This document shows, piece after piece, positions 51,556 through 60,666 of a stretch of DNA of 64,000 nt. Each line of letters starts with the position of its first letter. Positions within the stretch are counted from its first letter, which is position 1. The notes under the pieces were generated by a model. That model searched no databases. It was not told the origin of the DNA and saw only the letters and a program-made list of their open reading frames with translations. Position numbers and translations under genes: made by a program. Source of the stretch: Pseudomonadota bacterium (GTDB lineage: Bacteria; Pseudomonadota; Alphaproteobacteria; Rhizobiales; Xanthobacteraceae); assembly GCA_018240595.1 (NCBI GenBank), contig JAFEFL010000055.1, forward strand, positions 62,001 through 126,000, written 5' to 3'.

Positions 51556-52839
51556 ATGGCCGACGCCGAACGCACCCCCGGATTTGACACGCTGGCCATC
51601 CATGCCGGCGCCAAGCCCGATCCGACCACCGGCGCCCGGGCGACGCCGATCTACCAGACCGCATCCTATGTGTTCGACGACGTCGATCACGCCGCCTCGC
51701 TGTTCGGTCTGCAAGCCTTCGGCAATATCTACACCCGCATCGGCAATCCGACCTGCGCCGTGCTCGAGGAGCGCGTCGCCGCGCTCGAAGGCGGCACCGC
51801 CGGTCTGGCCGTCGCCTCCGGCCATGCCGCGCAGGTCATCGTCATGCAGACGCTGCTGCAGCCGGGCGACGAGTTCATCGCCTCGCGCAAGCTCTATGGC
51901 GGCTCGATCAACCAGTTCAACCACGCCTTCAAGAGCTTCGGCTGGAACGTGGTGTGGGCCGATCCGGACGACATCTCCTCGTTCGAGCGCGCACTGTCGC
52001 CGAAGACCAAGGCGATCTTCGTCGAATCGATCGCCAATCCCGGCGGCACCGTGACCGATCTCGAGCCGATCGGTGCCATTGCCCGCAAGGCCGGCGTGCC
52101 GTTCATCGTCGATAACACTTTGGCGACGCCTTACCTGTGCAAGCCGATCGACTTCGGCGCCGACGTCGTCGTGCACTCGCTCACCAAATTCCTCGGCGGC
52201 CACGGCAACTCGATCGGCGGCATCATCATCGACGCCGGCACCTTCAACTGGTCGCGCGACAAGAAGTATCCGATGCTGTGCGAGCCGCGTCCGGAATATG
52301 CCGGCATCGTGCTGCACGAGACGTTCGGCAACTTCGCGTTCGCCATCGCCTGCCGCGTGCTCGGCCTGCGCGATCTGGGACCCGCGCTGTCGCCGTTCAA
52401 CGCCTTCCTGATCTCGACCGGCATCGAGACGCTGCCGCTGCGCATGCAGCGCCATTGCGACAACGCGCTCGCCGTCGCCGATTTCCTGTCGACGCATCCG
52501 GCGGTCGCCTGGGTCAGCTATGGCGGGCTCGCCGGCGACAAATATCACGGCCTCGCCAAAAAATACGTGCCGAAGGGCTGCGGCGCGGTGATGACGGTCG
52601 GCCTCAAGGGCGGCTACGACGCCGGCGTCAAGCTGGTGTCGAACGTCAAATTGTTCTCGCATCTGGCCAATATCGGCGACACCAAGTCGCTGATCATCCA
52701 CCCGGCTTCGACCACGCACCGGCAGTTGTCGGACGAACAGAAGACCAAGGCCGGCGCTGGACCGGATGTGGTGCGCCTGTCGATCGGCATCGAGGACAAG
52801 GCCGACATCATCGCCGACCTCGATCAGGGACTGAAGTAA
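51556..52839 (+). CDS. metY: O-acetylhomoserine aminocarboxypropyltransferase
   Basis: 427-residue PLP enzyme making homocysteine from O-acetylhomoserine and sulphide. PLP Lys211 lies in VHSLTKFLGGHGNSIGG. Other signatures: TLAIHAGAKPDPTTGARATP, PIYQTASYVFDD, YTRIGNPTCAVLEERVAALE and IHPASTTHRQL near the end. Length and the FAC-type N-terminus separate it from MetB/MetC. Confidence 0.94.
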   Translation: MADAERTPGFDTLAIHAGAKPDPTTGARATPIYQTASYVFDDVDHAASLFGLQAFGNIYTRIGNPTCAVLEERVAALEGGTAGLAVASGHAAQVIVMQTLLQPGDEFIASRKLYGGSINQFNHAFKSFGWNVVWADPDDISSFERALSPKTKAIFVESIANPGGTVTDLEPIGAIARKAGVPFIVDNTLATPYLCKPIDFGADVVVHSLTKFLGGHGNSIGGIIIDAGTFNWSRDKKYPMLCEPRPEYAGIVLHETFGNFAFAIACRVLGLRDLGPALSPFNAFLISTGIETLPLRMQRHCDNALAVADFLSTHPAVAWVSYGGLAGDKYHGLAKKYVPKGCGAVMTVGLKGGYDAGVKLVSNVKLFSHLANIGDTKSLIIHPASTTHRQLSDEQKTKAGAGPDVVRLSIGIEDKADIIADLDQGLK

Positions 52840-52841
52840 GC

Positions 52842-53690
52842 ATGCTTCGTCATTCCGGGGCGCGAGCGTCAGCGAGCGAACCCGGAATCCAGCGACACGC
52901 TCATCCGACTGGGCTGGATTCCGGGTCCGCCGCTCTCGCGGCGTCCCGGAATGACTGGGTTGGATTGATTGTCGCGGCGCTTTTGATGACGCCGTCAATC
53001 GCGGCCGCGCAGACGCCCCTCGTCCACCTGCGCGACATCGATCCCAGCATCCGCCAGGAGATGCATTACGCCGGCCGCGACAATTTCACCGGCCGGCCGC
53101 TGCCCGGCTACGACGCCGGCGAATGCCTGCTGCGCAGGTCCGTCGCCCTGGCGCTCAAACGCGTTCAGGCCGATGTCGTCAAAGCCGGCTATTCGCTCAA
53201 GGTCTATGACTGCTACCGGCCGACGCGCGCCGTCGCCGCCATGGCCACCTGGGCGCGCAACCCGCACGCCATGCCCGACACGTCGCGGTTCTATCCCGGC
53301 CTCGACAAATCGAAGCTGTTCGCGCTTGGCTACATCTCCGGCCACTCGGCGCATTCGCGCGGCGTCGCCATCGATCTCACCGTGGTGCCGCTGAAGGCAG
53401 CGCCGGTCGCCGCGTTCGATCCCGGCAAACGCTACGGCCCCTGCACCGCGCCGGCGGCCGATCGCGCGCCCGACGACTCGCTCGACATGGGCACCGGCTT
53501 CGATTGCTTCAGCGTCAAGAGCTGGACCGCCAGCGGTTCGATCACGCCGGCGCAGAAGGCGAACCGCCGCGTGCTGTGGGACGCCATGCACCGCCACGGC
53601 TTCACCAACTACAAGCGTGAATGGTGGCACTTCTCCTATGACCGCGCCGACGACGGCGTCGCCTTCGATACGCCGATCACGAAGCGGTAG
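52842..53690 (+). CDS. D-alanyl-D-alanine dipeptidase (VanX-like), start uncertain
   Basis: Zinc peptidase of the VanX/DdpX family: HSRGVAIDLTVVP carries metal ligands His and Asp, and KREWWHFSYDRA carries the catalytic Glu and third ligand His. The first 37 codons from ATG 52842 lie almost wholly inside a palindromic element, followed by a signal-like helix (VGLIVAALLMTPSIAAAQ). If translation starts at 52842 the repeat encodes the N-terminus; otherwise TTG 52965 is the only close start ahead of the hydrophobic helix. Likely periplasmic, in cell-wall peptide turnover. Confidence 0.85.
   Translation: MLRHSGARASASEPGIQRHAHPTGLDSGSAALAASRNDWVGLIVAALLMTPSIAAAQTPLVHLRDIDPSIRQEMHYAGRDNFTGRPLPGYDAGECLLRRSVALALKRVQADVVKAGYSLKVYDCYRPTRAVAAMATWARNPHAMPDTSRFYPGLDKSKLFALGYISGHSAHSRGVAIDLTVVPLKAAPVAAFDPGKRYGPCTAPAADRAPDDSLDMGTGFDCFSVKSWTASGSITPAQKANRRVLWDAMHRHGFTNYKREWWHFSYDRADDGVAFDTPITKR
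52849..52955. repeat. Nested palindromic element overlapping the VanX-like 5' end
   Basis: Begins GTCATTCCGGG and ends CCCGGAATGAC, with inner halves GAACCCGGAATCCAGC and GCTGGATTCCGGGTC. Same nested design as the other elements of the window. It begins ten bases after the metY stop and covers codons 3 to 38 of the longest VanX-like frame. Confidence 0.88.
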
Positions 53691-53696
53691 GCGAGC

Positions 53697-53915
53697 TCAC
53701 ATACCCGCCGCGTGCACCACGCTGATCAGGCCGTGCAACACGGCCGACAGCACATAGCAGCGGCAGAGCCCCCCATGATCGTTGCGGGCCGCGGCAACCG
53801 CGGCACCCCCGTAGGTACCCGCCAGCAGGCTATAGAGCGCACAGGTCGGATCGAGCAACACCGCCGCGCCGTAAAGACCATTCAGGTGATCGAGAAGAGC
53901 GTTGAGGACCAGCAT
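53697..53915 (-). CDS. Small membrane protein divergent from the STAND gene
   Basis: 72 residues, starting MLVLNALLDHLNGLYGAAVL, with AGGGAGT nine bases upstream of the ATG. Two hydrophobic segments separated by a loop with Cys, Asn and His (ARNDHGGLCRCYV). It converges on the VanX-like gene (seven bases apart) and diverges from the STAND gene 180 bases away. No family recognised. Confidence 0.55.
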   Translation of the reverse strand: MLVLNALLDHLNGLYGAAVLLDPTCALYSLLAGTYGGAAVAAARNDHGGLCRCYVLSAVLHGLISVVHAAGM

Positions 53916-54094
53916 TGGAAGAGACTCCCTTTTGGGTTGCTGGTCGCCTAAAGTTCACACTGCGCGGGAAACGTCGCCGCCTCCGAGGGCAAGACGGTCG
54001 GAGCCAGGGAAAGGCCGGTGTTTCCTCGGAAAACGGACGGAAACCGACCGGAAAGGCTCTGGCGAGAGGTTGCGGCGTGGCGTCAAAAAGACGA

Positions 54095-56662
54095 ATGCTT
54101 CAGCATTCGAACCCAGCGAAGGAAACCTTCGGCCAGTGCCTTGACTGGCACCTTGAGCGCGGCACCCGGCCCGACGGCACGACAGCGGCCAAAGGCGTGC
54201 CGTGGGGCAACAAAGACTTTGCCAAGGCCGTCGGCGCCAGGAGTAGTGAAGGCGTCAAGAACGAGCGCACCATCCGCAACTGGCGTAACGGCGATACTCG
54301 CCCCAGCCCCACGGACTTCCACGCCATCCTGCTTGTCCTGTTCGGGAGCAATGCGGATTACGCCGGCTGGAAAAGCGAACTGACCGACAAATATCACACC
54401 GATCGCGGCGTGCTGCCGGACAGCGCTCCGCCCGCTCTGACGCGTCAAGTGACACGCCCGACCAAACCGCTGCGCTGCCTCGGTCGCGACGACGATCTCA
54501 AGCCGGTGGTCGACGGTTTGACCGCAACCTCGGACGCCATCGCCGTGCTGGTGCTGGGCGGTCCCGGCATGGGCAAGACGACTTTGACGCGGCAAGCCGC
54601 CAATGAGCCGGCCGTGGTGGCGCTCTATGGCGAGCGCCGCTGGTTCGTCGAACTCGAAACGGCGACCGACGCCACCACCGCCGAAACGGCAGTCGTCACC
54701 GCGCTCGGGCTCGATCCGGCCAAGGCCAAAATTGACGATGCCCTGAGTATTCTCGCCGAAGTCTCCGGCCTCCTCATCCTCGACAATCTCGAAACGCCCT
54801 TTGAGGGCACGCCACAGGCTATCGAGGACCTGCTGTCGCGCTTGCATCAGGTCCCTAGACTGGCCCTGCTCGCGTCCATTCGCGGCAATGAGCCGCCGCA
54901 CGGCCTGCGCTGGAGCAGGCAACGCACCATGAATCCGCTCTACGATCCGTTTGACCGCGAGCTGTTCCTCGACATCGCCTCCGATATCAAGCCGGACGAT
55001 CCGCATCTTACGCGGCTGCTCGCTGAACTCGGCGGCGTTCCGTTGGCCATCGAACTGGTCGCCCACCAGGCGGCATCACACGACACGCTCGCCGCCGTTT
55101 ACGACCAGTGGCAGAAGGTTGGCGTGGGCCTGGCGCAGCGCCGCGGCATCGCGCCGTCGCGCTTGACCGCGCTCGACCGCTCGCTTGAACTGTCTATTCA
55201 ATCGCCGCGGTTGGGTGATGCGGGCCGCCGCTTGTTCGGACTTTTAGGCATTTCGCCGGCCGGACTATGCGGCGAGGATATCAAGGCCTTGCTTGGCGAC
55301 AACGCCTTCGCAGCGCGGCAAGGGCTGCTCGACTGCGGGCTGAGTATCGAGCGCGACGGCCGGCTCGATCTGCTGCCGCCGGTTCGCGACTTTGCACGTC
55401 GCTCGCACGAACCACCCGACAGTGAGCTGCAATCCTGGCGTCACAATTTTATGGCTTTGGCAGAGCAAGGAACTCAAATTGGCGGGCCCGACGGCGCGAT
55501 GGCCTTGAAGCGATTGATGCCCGAGATACCGAATGTCGATTCGGCGCTGCGTGCACTCCTCATGGGCACAGATTTTGAAGATCTGCGTGTTGCGGTAGCA
55601 GGCGTCGCCAAAGCGATGGCATGGTCGGGCCTCGGAACGCCGCGGATTCTGCGCGAATTCGCAGCAACTTGCCATTCGTCCGACGACATCTTCGGTGAGG
55701 CCACATGCCTCAAGAGCCTCGGCGACATCGCGCTGCGCCGCTCCGACTACAACGCCGCGGGGGAAGCTTACGAAGACGCATTGGCACTCTACCGCAAGAT
55801 CGACAGCATCCTCGGCGAAGCCAATTGCATCCAGAGCCTTGGCGACATGGCGCTGCTCCGCTCAGACCACGACACCGCGCGCAGCGCCTACGAAGAAGCG
55901 CTGTCGCTCTACCGCGAGATCGCCGACATTCTCGGCGAGGCCAATTGCATCAGAAGCCTCGGCGACATCGCGTTTTACCGGTACGATCACGACGCCGCGC
56001 GCAGGGCCTACGAAGAAGCGCTGCCGCTCTTCCGCAAGGTTCGCGACATTCTCGGCGAGGCCAATTGCATTGCGAACCTCGGCAACGTCGCGCTGCGCCG
56101 CTCCGACTACAACGCCGCGCGGGAAGCTTACGAAGACGCACTGACACTCTTCCGCAAGGTCGGCGACATTCTCGGTGAGGCTAATTGCATCCGGCGCCTC
56201 GGCGACATGGCATTTGTGCGCTCGGACGAAGATGCCGCGCGCAGGGCTTACGAAGAGGCGCTCCCGCTCTACCGCAAGGTCGGCAGCATTCTTGGCGAAG
56301 CCAACTGCATCAGGGGCCTCGGCAATATCGCGCAGAAATACTCGGACCACGAAACTGCGCGCCAACACTACACCTTGGCACTCGGCCTCTATGAGCGCAT
56401 CCCCGAACCGCACAGTATCGGCTGGACGTATTTTGCGCGCGCGACCGCGAGCCAGACGGATCAGCAGGACAACGACTTGGCCGCGGCTCGGCAGGCGTGG
56501 CTTTCGATTGGCCGCTCGGATCTTGTCGAAAAATATATCGATCCGATCGCCGGACTGAGCAAGTCCGGCCCCAAAGTTTCGAAGACGCCTACTTCTTCAG
56601 CGTCTTCGCCACGTAATCGGCGATCCGCGCCAAGGTCGCGTCCTGCGTCCAGATCGCGGTGA
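54095..56662 (+). CDS. STAND NTPase: HTH-like domain, NB-ARC, TPR repeats (NLR-like)
   Basis: 855 residues from ATG (MLQHSNPAKETF); a GTG at 54077 after AGAGG would add six residues. Layout: residues 1-95, a helix-turn-helix-like domain (NERTIRNWRNGDTRPSPTDF); 120-400, NB-ARC ATPase with Walker A GGPGMGKTT (Lys161), Walker B LLILDNLE (Asp230) and the NB-ARC motif GGVPLAIELVA; a linker; 534-773, six 40-residue TPR units; a basic Ser/Arg tail. This is the architecture of bacterial NLR-like STAND proteins, used as defence sensors or as ligand-controlled regulators. The last 74 bases overlap the convergent crotonase gene. Confidence 0.88.
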   Translation: MLQHSNPAKETFGQCLDWHLERGTRPDGTTAAKGVPWGNKDFAKAVGARSSEGVKNERTIRNWRNGDTRPSPTDFHAILLVLFGSNADYAGWKSELTDKYHTDRGVLPDSAPPALTRQVTRPTKPLRCLGRDDDLKPVVDGLTATSDAIAVLVLGGPGMGKTTLTRQAANEPAVVALYGERRWFVELETATDATTAETAVVTALGLDPAKAKIDDALSILAEVSGLLILDNLETPFEGTPQAIEDLLSRLHQVPRLALLASIRGNEPPHGLRWSRQRTMNPLYDPFDRELFLDIASDIKPDDPHLTRLLAELGGVPLAIELVAHQAASHDTLAAVYDQWQKVGVGLAQRRGIAPSRLTALDRSLELSIQSPRLGDAGRRLFGLLGISPAGLCGEDIKALLGDNAFAARQGLLDCGLSIERDGRLDLLPPVRDFARRSHEPPDSELQSWRHNFMALAEQGTQIGGPDGAMALKRLMPEIPNVDSALRALLMGTDFEDLRVAVAGVAKAMAWSGLGTPRILREFAATCHSSDDIFGEATCLKSLGDIALRRSDYNAAGEAYEDALALYRKIDSILGEANCIQSLGDMALLRSDHDTARSAYEEALSLYREIADILGEANCIRSLGDIAFYRYDHDAARRAYEEALPLFRKVRDILGEANCIANLGNVALRRSDYNAAREAYEDALTLFRKVGDILGEANCIRRLGDMAFVRSDEDAARRAYEEALPLYRKVGSILGEANCIRGLGNIAQKYSDHETARQHYTLALGLYERIPEPHSIGWTYFARATASQTDQQDNDLAAARQAWLSIGRSDLVEKYIDPIAGLSKSGPKVSKTPTSSASSPRNRRSAPRSRPASRSR
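55694..56413 (+). repeat. Six tandem 120-bp TPR-coding repeats
   Basis: Units begin at 55694, 55814, 55934, 56054, 56174 and 56294, each encoding a 40-residue TPR that opens GEANCIxxLG and ends LYRKVxxIL. Units 1 and 4 share a stretch of about 30 identical bases coding ALRRSDYNAA, and units 2 and 5 both read LGDMA, pointing to a 360-bp, three-unit duplication. The sixth unit is the most diverged. Confidence 0.92.
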
Positions 56663-57344
56663 CGGCTTCGTCGGTCGCGGCGCCGCTTGCCGCCAAACGC
56701 TCGGCCGCCGGCTGGCGAATTTGCATCTTGGTTCGGGCGAAGGCTTCCGGCGACAGCGACGCATAAGTCCGCGCCAGCCGCACCGCGCGCGGCATCAGCT
56801 CCCAGCCGTCGACCACCTCGTCGACCCAGCCCTTGATCAGGGCGTCGTCGCTGGCATAGGTCGCGGCGCCGAGCGCGAATTCCTGCAGATAGCGCGGCGG
56901 CACCACCGTGCGCACGATCTCGAAGGCCAGCGCCGGCAGCGGCACGCCGACCTGCAATTCGGTGATGCCGACATTGCCGCTGTAGCGCGCCATGACCCGG
57001 CGATCGGCGCAGGCCGCCAGCACCGCGCCGCCGGCAATGGCGTGGCCGTTGACCGCGGCCACCACCGGCTTCGGGCAGAAAAACACAGCGTCATAGAGCT
57101 TGTGCAGCAGCGGCAGGAAGTCTCGGACGTATCGAGCGCCGCCGGCGCCGACGCGCTTGAGATCGACACCGGCGGAGAAGATCTTGCCCTGCCCCGTGAG
57201 CACCACCGCCCTGATCTCGGCATTGCCGCGCAGTTCATTGAACAGCAACGCCAGCGCCTCGCAGAACTCGGCATCGAGCGCGTTGGCCTTGCCGTGCTCC
57301 AGGGTGACGATGGCGACGCCGTCGTCGAGGCGCATGCCGATCAT
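56589..57344 (-). CDS. Enoyl-CoA hydratase/isomerase family protein
   Basis: 251-residue crotonase. Oxyanion-hole segments are [10 protein letters not shown] and [38 protein letters not shown] replaces the usual hydratase Glu region with a conserved-looking Glu, more like 3,2-trans-enoyl-CoA isomerases. The start overlaps the ctaA stop by four bases, so it is translated after ctaA. Its 3' end overlaps the STAND gene on the other strand. Confidence 0.87.
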   Translation of the reverse strand: MIGMRLDDGVAIVTLEHGKANALDAEFCEALALLFNELRGNAEIRAVVLTGQGKIFSAGVDLKRVGAGGARYVRDFLPLLHKLYDAVFFCPKPVVAAVNGHAIAGGAVLAACADRRVMARYSGNVGITELQVGVPLPALAFEIVRTVVPPRYLQEFALGAATYASDDALIKGWVDEVVDGWELMPRAVRLARTYASLSPEAFARTKMQIRQPAAERLAASGAATDEAVTAIWTQDATLARIADYVAKTLKK

Positions 57345-58420
57345 GCGCGCTGCTCCACCGCATGAAGCGCCGGCGCGGCCACGCGCAGCGACAGCCGCTG
57401 CGCATGCACGATCGCCGCGGTGAGCACCACCACGGCCAGCGCCTGATGCGCGATGGCAAGATCGAGCGGCGCCTGATGCAGCAGCGTGAAGATGCCAAGC
57501 GTCGCCTGCGCCGTCACCAGCGCGAACACGGTCAGCGCGCCGCCGGCGGCGCGGCCGCTGCGCCAGGCATCGACGGCGTGCCACAAGGCGACGAGCCAGA
57601 TCGTATAGGCCAGCATGCGGTGATCGAACTGCACCGTCAGCGTGTTCTCGAACAAATTGCGCCAGGCGGGAGTAATGTGCCACAGCCGCGCCGCTTCCGG
57701 GATGAAGCCGCCGTCGATCAAAGGCCAGGTGTTGTAGATCAGCCCGGCATTGAGGCCGGCGACCAGCGCGCCGAGATAGATCTGCACCAGCACCATGAGC
57801 GCCAGCACCAGCGCGCTGACGCGCAGCCGCGACGGCGCCGTTTCCATGCGCGCGCGCAAGCCCTGCGCGGTCCACAACACCGCGAAATAGATGGCGCAGG
57901 CGAGCGTCAGATGGAACGCGAGCCTGTATTGCGACACGCTGGTGAGCTGCGTGCCTTTCAGCCCCGACGATACCATCCACCAGCCGACCGCGCCGAGCGC
58001 CGCGCCGCCGGCGAAGATGGTCCACAGCCGCGCTTTCAGCCCCGGCGGAATCATGCCGCGCGCCAGGAAGAACAGGAACGGCAGCAGGAACACGAAGCCG
58101 GTGGTACGCGCCAGCAGCCGGTGCGACCACTCCCAGAAATAGATCACCTTGAAAGCGTCCAGGCTCATGCCCTTGTTGAGCTGCTGGTACTGCGGGATCT
58201 GCTGGTACTTCTCGAACTCGGCCTGCCAGTCGCCTTGGCTGAGCGGCGGCAGCACGCCGGTAACCGGCTTCCACTCGGTGATCGACAATCCCGATTCCGT
58301 GAGCCGCGTCGCGCCGCCGACGACGAGCGTGAGGAAAATCATGGCGGCGACGCAATAGAGCCAGACGCGCACCGCGCCGGTTTTCGGCGCAGCGGCGGTG
58401 GAGGACGGCATGAGGTTCAT
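57341..58420 (-). CDS. ctaA: Heme A synthase
   Basis: 359 residues from [15 protein letters not shown], eight membrane helices. Converts heme O to heme A for aa3-type cytochrome oxidase. Alphaproteobacterial CtaA signatures are clear: [57 protein letters not shown], and histidines in QFDHRMLAY and [16 protein letters not shown] longer frame upstream is not conserved. Confidence 0.96.
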   Translation of the reverse strand: MNLMPSSTAAAPKTGAVRVWLYCVAAMIFLTLVVGGATRLTESGLSITEWKPVTGVLPPLSQGDWQAEFEKYQQIPQYQQLNKGMSLDAFKVIYFWEWSHRLLARTTGFVFLLPFLFFLARGMIPPGLKARLWTIFAGGAALGAVGWWMVSSGLKGTQLTSVSQYRLAFHLTLACAIYFAVLWTAQGLRARMETAPSRLRVSALVLALMVLVQIYLGALVAGLNAGLIYNTWPLIDGGFIPEAARLWHITPAWRNLFENTLTVQFDHRMLAYTIWLVALWHAVDAWRSGRAAGGALTVFALVTAQATLGIFTLLHQAPLDLAIAHQALAVVVLTAAIVHAQRLSLRVAAPALHAVEQRA

Positions 58421-58573
58421 GATGGCGATCGCGGCGAAAAGCGGCCTTGCGGCAGGCGGCGCCGACCATATAGTCAGGAGCGCCGCCCGAGGCAAATGCG
58501 GCAAGTTGGCGGCACCTGTTCGCCGCCATTGGCCCGCCCGGCCCGCAGATTATTGGAAGTTTCCGGAGACGAC

Positions 58574-58801
58574 ATGCCCGTCCGCTTGCGCAAACTCATC
58601 GGCGCCGTCGCGCTTCTGGCCCTGGTCATGGTCTGGGCGCTGCTCGCCATGGCGCTGGCGCAATCGGCGCTGACCGACATCAACGGCTTCGTCGCCACGC
58701 TGTATTACATCGTCGCCGGGCTCGGCTGGGTGCTGCCGGCGATGCCGATCATCGCCTGGATGTCGAAGCCGGCCAAGGCCAAGTCCGAAGCCAAGGCGTG
58801 A
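58574..58801 (+). CDS. DUF2842 small membrane protein
   Basis: 75 residues, two membrane helices and a short Lys/Ala tail. MPVRLRKLIGAVALLALVMV and YYIVAGLGWVLPAMPIIAWM match the DUF2842 family common in alphaproteobacteria, often next to cytochrome oxidase assembly genes, as here (ctaA is divergent). CGGAGACG precedes the ATG. Confidence 0.88.
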   Translation: MPVRLRKLIGAVALLALVMVWALLAMALAQSALTDINGFVATLYYIVAGLGWVLPAMPIIAWMSKPAKAKSEAKA

Positions 58802-58813
58802 CGCGGTTCCGCC

Positions 58814-59086
58814 ATGAATGACACCGTCACCGACAATCCGGCGCGCAACCGCTTCGAGCTGCAGACCTCCGCCGGCCTTGCCATCGCCAATTATCGCCGC
58901 GACGACCGCAGCATCACCATCACCCACACCGAAGTGCCGCGCGCCGTCGAAGGCCGCGGCGTCGGCTCGAAGCTGGTCAAGGGCATGCTCGACCGGATCC
59001 GCCAGGAAGGCCGCACGGTCATCCCGCGCTGCTCCTTCGTCGCCGCCTATATCAGCCGCCACCCGGAATATCGGGATTTGCTGTAG
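58814..59086 (+). CDS. YidJ-type small GNAT N-acetyltransferase
   Basis: 90 residues, the short GNAT form (PF14542-like). Acetyl-CoA loop GRGVGSKLVKGML and the C-terminal IPRCSFVAAYISRHPEYRDL are diagnostic. Begins 12 bases after the DUF2842 stop. Substrate unknown. Confidence 0.92.
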   Translation: MNDTVTDNPARNRFELQTSAGLAIANYRRDDRSITITHTEVPRAVEGRGVGSKLVKGMLDRIRQEGRTVIPRCSFVAAYISRHPEYRDLL

Positions 59087-59098
59087 CGGCGGCGCGCC

Positions 59099-59590
59099 TC
59101 AACGCAAGGCCCGCAGGAACTGCCGGATGTTGTCCTGCATGGCGCGCTCGTTGGCGATGCGCAGCCGGTCGGCCGCGACCGGCGAGTCGCCGAAGGTCGC
59201 CTTGCCTTCGCTGCGGATCGGGTAGCTTGCATTCATGCCGGCACCCGACACCTTGTATGTCACGACCGCCGACACGTTGAGGTCGAGGCCCATCAACGGC
59301 TGATCAAGATTCTTGATCTCGGCGTCGATAAAATACTTCGGCGTCGCCGACGCCAGATAGCCGTTGGCGCGCAGGCTGTCTTCCAGCGCGGCCTTGAGCG
59401 GCTCGTTGCTGACGCCCGGCATGGTCAGCGCGTTCATCATCGCGCCGCCGGTCACCGACCGCACCTCGACGGCATGGCTGTATTTCGGCGGCGCGCTCGC
59501 GACCGCTCCCACCGACATGCCCTGCGACGTCGCGCAGCCAGCCACCATCGCTGCCAGCGCAAGCGCCAGCATCGCCTTCACGATTGTCAT
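59099..59590 (-). CDS. Predicted lipoprotein
   Basis: 163 residues with a lipobox (MVAGC, Cys19) after a hydrophobic signal. The mature part has a mixed alpha/beta pattern (LKAALEDSLRANGYLASATP, DAEIKNLDQPLMGLDLNVSA, VTYKV) resembling small LPP/TraT-like envelope lipoproteins. Converges on the GNAT gene. Family not assigned. Confidence 0.82.
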   Translation of the reverse strand: MTIVKAMLALALAAMVAGCATSQGMSVGAVASAPPKYSHAVEVRSVTGGAMMNALTMPGVSNEPLKAALEDSLRANGYLASATPKYFIDAEIKNLDQPLMGLDLNVSAVVTYKVSGAGMNASYPIRSEGKATFGDSPVAADRLRIANERAMQDNIRQFLRALR

Positions 59591-59685
59591 GGATATTCCC
59601 CAGCCCGACTACACCGCAGGTTGTAATTGGTATCGAGTTCCGGTGCAATCGGCGCGCCGCGTTTGTCCCCTGCCGCCCGCGCAGA

Positions 59686-60339
59686 TCACTTCCGCAGCTT
59701 TTCGACTTCCTCGACCGTCCGCCCTTCGCGCGCGCGATAGACCGGCAGCGACCAGTGATAGTGCAGCGCCAGCGCACGAACGATGAAGCACAGCGCGAAG
59801 CCGGCGCTTGCGGCGACCGCGTTCGCCGCGCCGGCCGCCGCAAGGCCGACATAGGCGGTGGCGCCGAGCAGCGCCGCGGTGACATAGACTTCCTTGCGCA
59901 GCACCAGCGGGCTTTCGCCGCCGAGAATGTCGCGGATGACGCCGCCGAAGGTCGCGGTCGTCACGCCCATGGCGATGGCGATGAACCCGCCGGTGCCGGC
60001 CGTCAGCGCCTTGTCGGCGCCGATGACGCAGAACAGCGACAGCCCCGCGGCGTCGAGCCAGAGCAGCGCGCGATAGCGCGACTCCGGAATGTGGGCGAGG
60101 AAGAACGTCGCCGCCGAGACCACGACACAGATCGCCAGCGACGCCGGCTGCTGCACCCAGAACACCGGCAACTGGCCGAGCATCAGGTCGCGCAGGCTGC
60201 CGCCGCCGATGCCGGTCGCCGCGCCTAGCAGGATGAAGCCGAAAATGTCCATGCGCTTGCGCGAGGCCACCAGCGCGCCGGTCACCGCGAAGATCGCGAC
60301 GCCGAACCAGTCGAGCGCCATGAGCCATGAATCGGGCAT
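59686..60339 (-). CDS. TRIC/UPF0126-family membrane protein
   Basis: 217 residues, seven helices with an internal duplication: GFILLGAATGIGGGSLRDLM and ATFGGVIRDILGGESPLVL are the two glycine-rich RD motifs of the family. Members form trimeric cation channels; ion choice cannot be predicted. The C-terminal 25 residues are charged and cytoplasmic. Confidence 0.93.
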   Translation of the reverse strand: MPDSWLMALDWFGVAIFAVTGALVASRKRMDIFGFILLGAATGIGGGSLRDLMLGQLPVFWVQQPASLAICVVVSAATFFLAHIPESRYRALLWLDAAGLSLFCVIGADKALTAGTGGFIAIAMGVTTATFGGVIRDILGGESPLVLRKEVYVTAALLGATAYVGLAAAGAANAVAASAGFALCFIVRALALHYHWSLPVYRAREGRTVEEVEKLRK

Positions 60340-60376
60340 TGGTTACGTCTTCGGCTAACTCACTATCGCTTCAGGT

Positions 60377-60664
60377 TCACGCCGCGTCCGCCGGCCTAAC
60401 CCGCTTTGCGATCTCGCTACCCTTCTCCCGCTCCACCACGGCGATGTCGTACTGGCTCTGCAAGTCGAGCCAGAACTGCGCGCTATTCCCGAAGTAGCGG
60501 CCGAGGCGCACCGCCGTGTCGGCGGTTATCGAGCGCCGTCCGTTCAAAATGTCGGTGATGCGGCCGGACGGCACGCCGATGTCGAGCGACAGCCGGTTGG
60601 CGGACAGCTCGCGTGCTACAAGTTCGCGCTTGAGCAGACGGCCAGGGTGAGAAACGGGTGCCAT
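60377..60664 (-). CDS. higA: HigA-type antitoxin
   Basis: 95-residue XRE helix-turn-helix protein: MAPVSHPGRLLKRELVARE, LSANRLSLDIGVPSGRITDI, LNGRRSITADTAVRLGRYFG and NSAQFWLDLQSQYD match VapI/HigA antitoxins. It follows the toxin gene by two bases, the usual higBA order. It should bind DNA upstream of higB and repress the pair. Confidence 0.94.
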   Translation of the reverse strand: MAPVSHPGRLLKRELVARELSANRLSLDIGVPSGRITDILNGRRSITADTAVRLGRYFGNSAQFWLDLQSQYDIAVVEREKGSEIAKRVRPADAA

Positions 60665-60666
60665 GT

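Noticed and set aside
53915..54094. 60-residue N-terminal extension of the STAND protein from an upstream ATG
   Set aside because: Lys/Arg/Gly-rich with no fold, overlaps the divergent promoter region; the HTH-like domain begins after 54095.
55694..56413. Tandem 120-bp repeats considered as a CRISPR array or satellite
   Set aside because: Units are in frame, encode canonical TPR helices and have no spacers.
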